Positions 5,735-11,513 of a stretch of 11,513 bases of DNA are shown here, one piece after another; the first letter of the stretch is position 1, and each line of letters begins with the position of its first letter. The notes under the pieces were generated by a model that made no database searches, had not been told where the DNA came from, and saw only the letters and a program-made list of their open reading frames with translations. A program made the position numbers and the translations under genes. Source of the DNA: an uncultured Clostridia bacterium (lineage in GTDB: Bacteria > Bacillota > Clostridia > Oscillospirales > Ruminococcaceae); NCBI GenBank assembly GCA_947630315.1, contig CANRHA010000038.1:1-11513 (forward strand), written 5' to 3'.

Positions 5735-5849
5735 CCCCCGCCCCGGCGAAGCCCCTCGGCGCCCCCTGCGGGGGCGCCGCCCCGCGCGCCGGTGGCGCGC
5801 GGGGCAGGCCGTTTCGCAGAAACGGCCGGGGGCTTCGCCGGGGCGGGGG
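5735..5849. repeat. GC-rich cloverleaf-forming element
   Basis: A perfect 21-bp inverted repeat (5735-5755 with 5829-5849) encloses three perfect hairpins that nearly fill the interior. Hairpin 1 has arms 5757-5766/5770-5779 and loop TGC. Hairpin 2 has arms 5779-5790/5794-5805 and loop GGT; base 5779 can serve either hairpin. Hairpin 3 has arms 5807-5815/5819-5827 and loop GCA. Only one or two bases stay unpaired at the junction, so DNA or RNA could form a compact four-way junction. It sits between divergent promoters for the isomerase gene and the Se/S-carrier-like gene. The hairpin 2 sequence and the GGGCTTCGCC word recur at 17-51, which suggests a repeated genomic element, REP-like or MITE-like. 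No coding potential is supported. Confidence 0.75.
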
Positions 5850-5931
5850 ATCGGCGCGCCCATGTAACGGCGCAGGGGGTTCCCTCATAATATGGTATCA
5901 GCATACCGCTTTATTATTTGAGGTGATGGCA

Positions 5932-6159
5932 TTGACATATACTCTTATATCGGTTTCGTCCGTAACATACGCCATGAAGGCAAAAAACCTGCTCAATCAG
6001 ATGGGCTACTACTGCGAGATAGAGCGCCGCGACAAAAATACCCGCACCGGCTGCGGATATATGCTAAGGGTAAAGGACGACCCGGTGCTGATCTGCTCGG
6101 CGCTCGAGCGAAGGGGGATAAAGACGAAAGAACGCATAACTGTTGAACGGGGGCGCTGA
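5932..6159 (+). CDS. Se/S-carrier-like protein (DUF3343)
   Basis: This 75-residue protein matches the DUF3343 family, described as putative selenium/sulfur carrier proteins (Pfam PF11823). The N-terminus TYTLISVSSVTYAMKAKNLL is the usual strand and helix in which the family scans a nearby partner. The motif TGCGYMLRV, with Cys41, corresponds to the conserved SCG motif thought to hold sulfur or selenium. The next gene, 2 bases on, is a cysteine desulfurase family protein that could load this cysteine; the two very probably form one operon. The start is taken as TTG 5932, because the ribosome binding site GAGGTGAT (5920-5927) lies at the right distance and overlaps the in-frame ATG at 5926. If ATG 5926 is used the protein gains two residues. 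No convincing promoter was found in the 80 bases upstream. Confidence 0.8.
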   Translation: MTYTLISVSSVTYAMKAKNLLNQMGYYCEIERRDKNTRTGCGYMLRVKDDPVLICSALERRGIKTKERITVERGR

Positions 6160-6161
6160 AT

Positions 6162-7313
6162 TTGAGACAGGTTTATTTTGACAACGCCGCTACCGCCTAT
6201 CCCAAGCCGCCAAGTGTTGCCGAGGCGGTAAAGGCGGCGGTGGAACGCCTCGGCGGGAACCCGGGCAGGGGAGGCCATGTTTTCTCTCAGCGGGCCGCGG
6301 AAAAGGTTTTCGAGACCCGCGAGCTTGCCGCAGAGCTTTTTAACGCAGAGCCGGAAAACGTTGTTTTCACCCTGAACTGCACTCACGCTCTGAATCTTGC
6401 AATAAAGGGCATAATTCGCCCGGGAGATAGGGTTATAATTTCGTCGATGGAACACAACTCCGTTGCGAGGCCGGTTTACGCCCTTACAAAGCAGGGAGTC
6501 AGGGCAGACGTCGCCGCGGTAGGCCGAACCGATGAGGAAACGCTTGAAAATCTGCGCAGGCTTATTAAAGGCGATCTCAGATGCGTAATATTCACGGCGG
6601 CGTCAAACGTGACCGGCCGGGCTATGCCGATACGCGAAATAGCCTCAGTATGCCGCGAAAAAGGAGTCTGCCTTATCGTCGACGGCGCCCAGGCCTGCGG
6701 GGTCATTCCCCTTAGCCTTGACGACGGCATGAACTTTTTATGTATGCCCGGGCACAAGGGCCTCTACGGCCCTGCCGGCACCGGCCTATTGATATCCGAC
6801 GGCGAATACGCCCTTAAAACGGTCATCGAGGGCGGAACAGGGGCGACCTCGGGCGAACTTGAACAGACCGGCTTCATGCCCGAGAGGCTTGAAAGCGGAA
6901 CCCTCAACACCGTGGGCATAGCCGGACTTTGCGAGGGAATAAAATATGTCCGCCAGATGGGCATAAACCGCATAAGATCTCACGAGGAGGAGCTTTGCGG
7001 CGTTCTCATAGACGGTATAAAATCGGTTGACGGAATTAAAATCTACCGCCGCGGAGATTGCTTTGTTCCGATAGTGTCCTTTAATATCGAGGGCGTGCCC
7101 GCGCCGGCGCTTACCTCGGCGCTTTCGGCTGAGGGCTTTGCCCTGAGGGGCGGGCTTCACTGTGCGGCGCTTGCGCATAAGACCCTCGGGACCTTCCCCA
7201 ACGGAACGGTCAGGTTTTCGCCGTCGGTATTCAGCGCCGAAAAGGACGTAAGGCTTCTGATAAATTCTTTGAAAAAAATTTCTAAAACAGGGCTTTTGCC
7301 TATTGAAATTTAA
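6162..7313 (+). CDS. Cysteine desulfurase family protein (class V aminotransferase, EF2568 type)
   Basis: The 383-residue protein is a pyridoxal-phosphate enzyme of aminotransferase class V, probably taking sulfur (or selenium) from cysteine (or selenocysteine) as a persulfide. YFDNAATAYPKPPSV (5-19) is the typical start. His98 (SMEHNS) should stack on the cofactor, Asp174 (VDGAQ) contacts its ring nitrogen, and Lys199 (MPGHKGLYGPAGTGLL) forms the Schiff base. Cys334 in RGGLHCA is placed like the catalytic cysteine of SufS-type enzymes. The general plan and the DUF3343 neighbour point to the EF2568 subfamily, which includes members next to orphan selD and selenium-dependent molybdenum hydroxylase genes; none of those is in this window. 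TTG 6162 is the start, because the frame begins at once with the family N-terminus. The ribosome binding site is weak, so coupling to the gene 2 bases upstream is likely. Confidence 0.9.
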   Translation: MRQVYFDNAATAYPKPPSVAEAVKAAVERLGGNPGRGGHVFSQRAAEKVFETRELAAELFNAEPENVVFTLNCTHALNLAIKGIIRPGDRVIISSMEHNSVARPVYALTKQGVRADVAAVGRTDEETLENLRRLIKGDLRCVIFTAASNVTGRAMPIREIASVCREKGVCLIVDGAQACGVIPLSLDDGMNFLCMPGHKGLYGPAGTGLLISDGEYALKTVIEGGTGATSGELEQTGFMPERLESGTLNTVGIAGLCEGIKYVRQMGINRIRSHEEELCGVLIDGIKSVDGIKIYRRGDCFVPIVSFNIEGVPAPALTSALSAEGFALRGGLHCAALAHKTLGTFPNGTVRFSPSVFSAEKDVRLLINSLKKISKTGLLPIEI

Positions 7314-7331
7314 AACAAAAGCTGTTAAAAT
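7303..7331 (+). promoter_or_regulatory. Promoter of the cdaA operon
   Basis: TTGAAA (7303-7308), a 17-base spacer and TAAAAT (7326-7331) form a good vegetative promoter. The -35 element lies inside the last codons of the cysteine desulfurase gene. The start near 7338 gives a leader of about 42 bases, so cdaA-cdaR can be expressed apart from the upstream pair. Confidence 0.65.
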
Positions 7332-7379
7332 ATTAGAGAATGTATAACTTCGCGTTCGTGCGGGGAAGGAGAAACGGTT

Positions 7380-8282
7380 TTGGATGTGGGAATAGGTAAT
7401 GTCGGCAGCCTTTTGTCAAGGATCATGAGCATATTTGCGTCGATACAGTTCGTTGACGTTATAGATATGCTCCTCTTGGCATATATCCTCTATAAGGGCT
7501 TCAAGCTCGTAAGAGAGACGAAGGCTCTCCAGCTTGTAACGGGTATAGTAATAGTAGTCGCCATCTACGCCATATCCGCGGCCCTGAAGCTTAAGGTAAT
7601 GAGCTACCTTTTGGAAAACTTCTTCCAGGTGGGCTTGATCGCCATCGTCGTGGTATTCCAGCCCGAACTTCGCAGGGTGCTCGAGCGCGTCGGCCGAACG
7701 AATGTAAAATCGGTGTTTGCGCCGGGCATGCATTCCGAAGATCTTGTTCAGAGCTGGTCGGATACGATAGACGTTTTGGGCGAGGCCGTAAGCCAGCTTT
7801 CCGACACCGCCACCGGCGCCCTTATAGTTATCGAGAGGACCAACAGGCTCGGCGAGCAGATAGAAAACGGCACCGTGATGGACTGCATACCGAGCGTTCC
7901 CACTTTGGGCAGCATATTCTTCCCGAAAACGCCGCTCCATGACGGCGCAGTAGTAATACGCGACGCAAGAATAATTGCCGCAGGGTGTTTTCTCCCGACC
8001 CCCCAGAAGGAGGAACGTATCAACAAACAGCTCGGTTCGCGCCACCGCGCGGCGATAGGAATGAGCGAAACGTCCGACGCCATTATAATAGTTGTATCCG
8101 AAGAAACGGGAACCGTCTCGATAGCCGAAAACGGCGAGCTCACCCGCGGATACACCAAGGACAGGCTCGTTGCGTATCTGCGTTCAAAGCTGATTCCCGA
8201 CACCGGGCGCGACATAAATATCATAGGAATACTAAAGTCCGGAAAGGAGCGCAAAAATGGCAGAAAAAAGGAAGAAGCTTAA
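7380..8282 (+). CDS. cdaA: Diadenylate cyclase CdaA (DisA_N domain, membrane bound)
   Basis: The 300-residue enzyme makes cyclic di-AMP from two ATP at the membrane. Three hydrophobic segments (about 24-38, 50-68 and 82-94) precede the DisA_N catalytic domain from about residue 115. The catalytic signatures are complete: DGA at 188-190 in PLHDGAVVI, and RHR at 221-223 in GSRHRAAIGMSE. FFPKTPLHDGA and the closing EETGTVSIAENG stretch are typical. Length and layout agree with CdaA/YbbP of other Firmicutes. The start is TTG 7380, with AAGGAG (7366-7371) 8 bases before it. The end overlaps cdaR by 26 bases, so the two are translationally linked. c-di-AMP usually controls potassium and osmolyte uptake and affects cell wall homeostasis. 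The C-terminal tail (GKERKNGRKKEEA) is strongly charged. Confidence 0.96.
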   Translation: MDVGIGNVGSLLSRIMSIFASIQFVDVIDMLLLAYILYKGFKLVRETKALQLVTGIVIVVAIYAISAALKLKVMSYLLENFFQVGLIAIVVVFQPELRRVLERVGRTNVKSVFAPGMHSEDLVQSWSDTIDVLGEAVSQLSDTATGALIVIERTNRLGEQIENGTVMDCIPSVPTLGSIFFPKTPLHDGAVVIRDARIIAAGCFLPTPQKEERINKQLGSRHRAAIGMSETSDAIIIVVSEETGTVSIAENGELTRGYTKDRLVAYLRSKLIPDTGRDINIIGILKSGKERKNGRKKEEA

Positions 8283-9570
8283 GCTGAACCGCAGCAACAT
8301 TATACTTGCGGCGGTATCGGCAATACTCTCGATTCTGCTGTGGGTGGTGCTCTCAATAACCGTTTATACCGACGTCGACGTCAGCCTTTACGACGTCGAT
8401 ATAGATTTCAACCTTGAAGGCTCCTACGCAAACCTCGCCGGGCTTTCGGTGATAAACGCCGACACCAAGACCGTGAACGTATCCTTTACCGGCCGGCGCG
8501 ACAGCTACAACGACTACTCCAACGACGATGTAAGAATAAGGCTGAACCTCGACAACGTAAAGGCTTCGGGCTCATACGATATCCCGCTGATCGCCGAAAA
8601 CGCGTCGGGCGAGAGGATAGCCGACGCGGTTTTATACCCCGAATCGGTGCACATAGTCTTCGACAGAATGATAACCAAGACCCTCTCGTACGAGGACGGC
8701 ACCCTAACGGTGGATCTTTCGGGAATACATGCCGCCAGCGGTCACGCCGTTGACCCGGACGGGATTGTGGTCACGCCCTCAAAGATAACCATTTCCGGCC
8801 CGGCGGATTACATCGAGCAGGTCACGACATGCGAGCTTGATTTTGAGGAAGACGTAAACCTGCGCGCAACGGTGAACCTTACGCCTTCAAGCGTAAAGCT
8901 GTATAACGGCAACGCGGTATTCGAGCACCCTGACGTAAGCATGAACACCGACACCTTCAACGTTTACATTCCGGTATATACTACAAAGGAACTCCCGCTT
9001 ACGGTAATAATAAACGGCTATACCGATCAGTTTGACGTTTCGACAATAAAATACACCCTCTCGACCGAGAGCATAATGGTCCGCAGCGAGGACGACAGCA
9101 TAGAAAAGCTCAGCGAAATAAACCTCGGGTACATCGACGTGAGAGACATCTACCCCGGGTACTTCACCACCTTCGACATACCCCTCAGCAGCCATTACAC
9201 CAACATCTCCGGCATAGATACCGTACAGGTGAGCTTTGACCTTGAAGGCTACGCCGAAAAGAGGATATCCTTGACAAATTCTCAGATATACGCCCTCAAC
9301 GCCCCGGCGGGATTCAACGTAACGGTCGAGCAGGACATAGTAAGAGCAACCGTGGTCGGGCCGGCCGATGTTCTTGAAAATCTTGATTCGTCTAACTTTG
9401 TCGCTCAGATAAACCTTATGGACTACGAGCTTTCGACCGGACCGAGATTTCTGACCGCGTACATTTATGCGCCGAACTATCCTAACGTATGGGCGCGGGA
9501 TTACACGCAGGTTTACGTCAGCAGCGAGCCGATAGCAACCGCGCCGGAAGCCGAAGAACAACCTGATTAA
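8257..9570 (+). CDS. cdaR: CdaR, YbbR-domain regulator of CdaA
   Basis: The 437-residue protein has a positive N-terminus (MAEKRKKLKLNR), one membrane segment at about residues 14-36 and a long extracellular part. The latter holds about four YbbR repeats, roughly at 40-137, 140-238, 240-328 and 334-423, each showing the pattern of strands ending in a V-x-V/I-x-G/F motif (for example VNVSFTGR, KITISGPADYI, VRATVVGPADVLENL). CdaR proteins bind CdaA through the membrane and modulate c-di-AMP production, as described in Bacillus and Listeria. The ATG at 8257 lies 7 bases after AAAGGAG (8243-8249), inside the end of cdaA. The acidic tail (EAEEQPD) ends the protein. The next gene lies beyond a terminator-like hairpin. 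Confidence 0.93.
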   Translation: MAEKRKKLKLNRSNIILAAVSAILSILLWVVLSITVYTDVDVSLYDVDIDFNLEGSYANLAGLSVINADTKTVNVSFTGRRDSYNDYSNDDVRIRLNLDNVKASGSYDIPLIAENASGERIADAVLYPESVHIVFDRMITKTLSYEDGTLTVDLSGIHAASGHAVDPDGIVVTPSKITISGPADYIEQVTTCELDFEEDVNLRATVNLTPSSVKLYNGNAVFEHPDVSMNTDTFNVYIPVYTTKELPLTVIINGYTDQFDVSTIKYTLSTESIMVRSEDDSIEKLSEINLGYIDVRDIYPGYFTTFDIPLSSHYTNISGIDTVQVSFDLEGYAEKRISLTNSQIYALNAPAGFNVTVEQDIVRATVVGPADVLENLDSSNFVAQINLMDYELSTGPRFLTAYIYAPNYPNVWARDYTQVYVSSEPIATAPEAEEQPD

Positions 9571-9584
9571 AACGCAAATCATTC

Positions 9585-9613
9585 AAACGGGCGGGAAAAA
9601 CTCGTCCGTTTTT
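9585..9613 (+). terminator. Terminator or attenuator between cdaR and the FAD gene
   Basis: AAACGGGCG (9585-9593) pairs with CGTCCGTTT (9603-9611), 9 pairs including one G-T, across a 9-base loop, and the right arm runs into TTTTT. It lies 15 bases after the cdaR stop and 5 bases before the ribosome binding site of the next gene (GGAGG, 9618-9622). It would lower but perhaps not abolish expression of that gene from the cdaA promoter. Confidence 0.6.
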
Positions 9614-9626
9614 CTTTGGAGGAACC

Positions 9627-11204
9627 ATGCCGATAATTTTGTCAGATATTATATGCCCCGTCGGAACTCCGGACGGAGTTATAATCAAAAAGGCGCTGAA
9701 AATTTTATCCATCGGAGAAAACGACGCCGACGGCGCGGGGATATACAAAAAATCCCTCGACGCAAGAAAGCGCAGCGACATAAAACTCGTCTGCTCGGTA
9801 CTTTTGAGGCTTAAATCCCCCGAGCTTGAACTCAGGCTCTCTCAGCGCAAAAACGTCAGGGCGTTCATGGAGGAGGAACCCACGGTAACGCCGTCCGCGC
9901 AAGCCCGGCCCGGAAAAACCGTTATAGCCGGGTTCGGTCCTGCGGGAATGTTCTGCGCGCTTACCCTTGCCGAGGCGGGCTACAGGCCGATAGTTATTGA
10001 GCGCGGCGCCGACGCCGATACCCGCACCGCGGCGGTCGAGGGATTCTGGAACGGCGGGCCGCTCGACCCCGAAACAAACGTGCAGTTCGGAGAGGGCGGC
10101 GCGGGGACCTTCTCGGACGGAAAGCTCACTACCCGCATAGGCGACCCGCTCTGTCGGTGGATATTAAAGCGCTTTTGCGAGATGGGCGCGCCGGGCGAGA
10201 TAATGTATTCGGCAAAGCCACATATAGGCACCGACCGCCTCCGCGAGGTGGTGAAAAATATCCGAAAAAGGGTGACAGAGCTCGGCGGCGAGGTGAAATT
10301 CCTGACCCGGCTCGACGATATCGATATCCGCGATTCCCGGGTGATGTCGGTAAACGCCTCGGGCGAAAAGATCGATACCGCCGCGCTGGTGCTTGCAATA
10401 GGCCATTCCGCGCGGGATACGTTTTCGATGCTTTTAAATAACGGCGTATTTATTGAACCGAAGGCGTTTTCGGTCGGCGCAAGGATAGAGCACCGCCAGA
10501 GAGACGTCGACATAAGCCTCTACGGCCGTGAATCGGGCGAAGCTGGGCTGCCGAAGGGCGAGTATCAGCTCTCGTACAGGTCGGGCGGCAGGGCCGCATA
10601 TACGTTTTGCATGTGCCCGGGCGGAGACGTCGTTGCGGCGGCGAGCGAACCCTGCGGGGTTGTCACGAACGGAATGAGCCGCTACGCCCGCGACGGTGAA
10701 AACGCAAACGCCGCGGTGGCCGTTTCGGTAGATAAGGGCGATTTCCCTCCGGGGCCTCTCGGCGGCGTTGATTTTGCAAGATCGATAGAACAAAAAGCCT
10801 ACCGCCTGACCGGCTCGTATATCGCCCCGGCGATGACGGCAGGCAGCCTTATGGACGGCTCAAAGGACGCTTCAACGGTCGTTCCCTCCTACCGCCCGGG
10901 GGTAATGCTCTGCGATATAACGGCGCTTTGGCCTAAATTTGTCACGGATATGCTGAGGAGCGGGCTGTCGAAATTTTCGCGCGAAATGAAATGTTTCGGA
11001 GATCGCGGCGCGCTTCTGACCGCTCCCGAGACGAGAACGTCGTCGCCGGTGCGGATAACAAGAGGCGAGGGCGGAACTGCTTTGGGGATAGAAAACCTCT
11101 ACCCGTGCGGCGAGGGCGCGGGCTACGCCGGCGGAATAATGTCTGCCGCGGTCGACGGCGTCCGCACGGCGATGAAGATAATCTCCTCCTACGCGCCGGA
11201 GTAG
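9627..11204 (+). CDS. FAD-dependent dehydrogenase/oxidoreductase (COG2509 type)
   Basis: The 525-residue protein is a flavoprotein of the uncharacterised NAD(FAD)-utilising dehydrogenase group (COG2509). Residues 1-85 form an N-terminal domain with the conserved-looking stretch KKSLDARKRSDIKLVCSVLL (41-60). The FAD-binding Rossmann motif is VIAGFGPAGMFCALTLAEAG (99-118), with the ribose-binding acidic residue at Glu125 (VIERG). NVQFGEGGAGTFSDGKLTTR (151-170) is the second signature, AAYTFCMCPGG (323-333) a further one, and YPCGEGAGYAGGIMSAAVDG (492-511) closes the FAD site. The substrate and electron partner are unknown. No membrane segments are seen, so it is probably cytoplasmic. The ATG at 9627 follows GGAGG with 4-base spacing. 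It is third in the cdaA-cdaR direction, but a terminator-like hairpin intervenes. Strong terminator downstream. Confidence 0.9.
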   Translation: MPIILSDIICPVGTPDGVIIKKALKILSIGENDADGAGIYKKSLDARKRSDIKLVCSVLLRLKSPELELRLSQRKNVRAFMEEEPTVTPSAQARPGKTVIAGFGPAGMFCALTLAEAGYRPIVIERGADADTRTAAVEGFWNGGPLDPETNVQFGEGGAGTFSDGKLTTRIGDPLCRWILKRFCEMGAPGEIMYSAKPHIGTDRLREVVKNIRKRVTELGGEVKFLTRLDDIDIRDSRVMSVNASGEKIDTAALVLAIGHSARDTFSMLLNNGVFIEPKAFSVGARIEHRQRDVDISLYGRESGEAGLPKGEYQLSYRSGGRAAYTFCMCPGGDVVAAASEPCGVVTNGMSRYARDGENANAAVAVSVDKGDFPPGPLGGVDFARSIEQKAYRLTGSYIAPAMTAGSLMDGSKDASTVVPSYRPGVMLCDITALWPKFVTDMLRSGLSKFSREMKCFGDRGALLTAPETRTSSPVRITRGEGGTALGIENLYPCGEGAGYAGGIMSAAVDGVRTAMKIISSYAPE

Positions 11205-11217
11205 TTTATTGTGCAAA

Positions 11218-11260
11218 AATGTGGGAGTGCGCATTCCTCCCACATTATTTACTATTTTTA
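11218..11260 (+). terminator. Rho-independent terminator after the FAD gene
   Basis: AATGTGGGAG (11218-11227) and CTCCCACATT (11237-11246) form a perfect 10-bp stem with a 9-base loop, followed by a T-rich tract with TTTTT. It starts 14 bases after the stop of the flavoprotein gene. Confidence 0.8.
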
Positions 11261-11261
11261 T

Positions 11262-11386
11262 TTCTGATTTCTGACTTCTGACTTCTGACCTCTGTCTTCA
11301 TTTATTATTTTTTCTGACTTCTGACTTCTGACCTCTGTCTTCATTTATTATTTTTTCTGATTTCTGACTTCTGACCTCTGTCTTCT
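11262..11386. repeat. Tandem repeat, three 43-bp units with TTCTGAC heptamers
   Basis: The words ACCTCTGTCTTC recur at 11288, 11331 and 11374, an exact period of 43 bases. The unit starts with two to four TTCTGAC or TTCTGAT heptamers, then CCTCTGTCTTC, then an AT-rich tail (ATTTATTATTTT); the third unit is cut after CTGTCTTC. The second and third units differ by single bases in the heptamer part, and the first has one extra heptamer. It lies directly after the terminator. There are no unique spacers, so it is not a CRISPR array. Confidence 0.85.
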
Positions 11387-11403
11387 AAAAGCGGAGGTTT
11401 TTA

Positions 11404-11513
11404 TTATCTTCTGAAAATCATACCTATTATTCCGGCGGCAAGGGGTACCGCGGCGGCGAAGATCACCGCGGGAAGGAGCATCGCCGGCGCAAGAGGGGCG
11501 GTCTGCATTACCG
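11404..11513 (-). CDS. C-terminal end of a small membrane protein, cut by the window edge
   Basis: The frame on the minus strand runs in from the right edge and ends with TAA (11406-11404). The visible part is strongly hydrophobic, with an alanine-rich stretch and the end GIIGMIFRR, as in a final membrane segment followed by positive residues facing the cytoplasm. An in-frame ATG lies at 11508, so a complete 34-residue peptide is possible, but only 5 bases are left upstream to judge a ribosome binding site. No family recognised. Confidence 0.4.
   Translation of the reverse strand, partial: VMQTAPLAPAMLLPAVIFAAAVPLAAGIIGMIFRR

Noticed and set aside
5735..5849. Cloverleaf as a tRNA gene
   Set aside because: The stems and 3-base loops do not match tRNA geometry; there is no 7-base anticodon loop, no T-loop motif and no CCA end.
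5670..5904. Two proline/alanine/arginine-rich minus-strand frames
   Set aside because: They are translations of the GC-rich inverted repeats; the composition is what such DNA gives by chance in any frame.
5581..5931. Upstream extension of the Se/S-carrier-like gene to 5581 (192 residues)
   Set aside because: The extra part translates the promoter region of the isomerase gene and the GC-rich cloverleaf element; the family is about 75-85 residues and a ribosome binding site exists at 5920-5927.
5886..5931. Promoter for the Se/S-carrier-like gene around CATAAT 5886-5891
   Set aside because: No acceptable -35 element lies 16-18 bases upstream, and a small GGTAT/ATACC hairpin covers part of the region.
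5932..6159. Selenoprotein with in-frame TGA
   Set aside because: The only TGA in frame is the final stop, followed at once by the next gene's start; no SECIS-like structure is needed.
11262..11386. Possible CRISPR array
   Set aside because: The units follow each other without unique spacers and are themselves low-complexity heptamer repeats; no cas genes are present.

Overview
The window looks like a chromosomal segment of a mid-to-high-GC Firmicute, most likely a gut-type Clostridium relative (Oscillospiraceae/Ruminococcaceae). The grounds are AGGAGG-type ribosome binding sites, frequent TTG starts, the CdaA-CdaR gene pair, lipoprotein signal peptides, a Se/S-carrier-like protein paired with an EF2568-type cysteine desulfurase, and consensus promoters of the major vegetative type. 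The assignment is inference from gene content. No rRNA, tRNA, phage gene or transposase is visible.

Left part (1-4000). About 380 bases of non-coding DNA carry a string of GC-rich hairpins, a degenerate GAAGTCAGA-type repeat and a terminator-like hairpin. Next come a minus-strand GNAT acetyltransferase and, divergent from it, a small plus-strand lipoprotein. The lipoprotein gene converges on a minus-strand pyruvate kinase with one base between the stop codons. The pyruvate kinase has a clear promoter and a 12-bp palindrome just after the expected transcription start. Then follow two small exported proteins of unknown function on the minus strand, tightly coupled (lipoprotein, then a membrane-anchored protein).

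Middle (4000-5930). A minus-strand gene encodes a sugar isomerase of the L-fucose/L-arabinose isomerase superfamily, with a TTGAAA-N17-TATAAT promoter. Upstream of it lies a very GC-rich element of 115 bp. It folds on paper into a perfect four-way junction: a 21-bp base stem and three perfect hairpins with 3-nt loops. This is the most striking non-coding structure in the window.

Right part (5930-11204), all plus strand. A Se/S-carrier-like protein (DUF3343) and a cysteine desulfurase family protein form a two-gene unit. A promoter (TTGAAA-N17-TAAAAT) overlapping the end of that unit starts the c-di-AMP operon: cdaA (membrane diadenylate cyclase), cdaR (YbbR-domain regulator, overlapping cdaA by 26 bp) and, after a terminator-like hairpin, an FAD-dependent dehydrogenase of the COG2509 type. 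The glmM gene often found after cdaR is absent within the window. A strong terminator follows, then three copies of a 43-bp tandem repeat built from TTCTGAC heptamers, and the end of a minus-strand membrane protein at the window edge.

Taken together this is mostly housekeeping DNA. The unusual material is intergenic: a cloverleaf-forming element, and a repeat family found at both ends of the window and in the leader of the isomerase gene.
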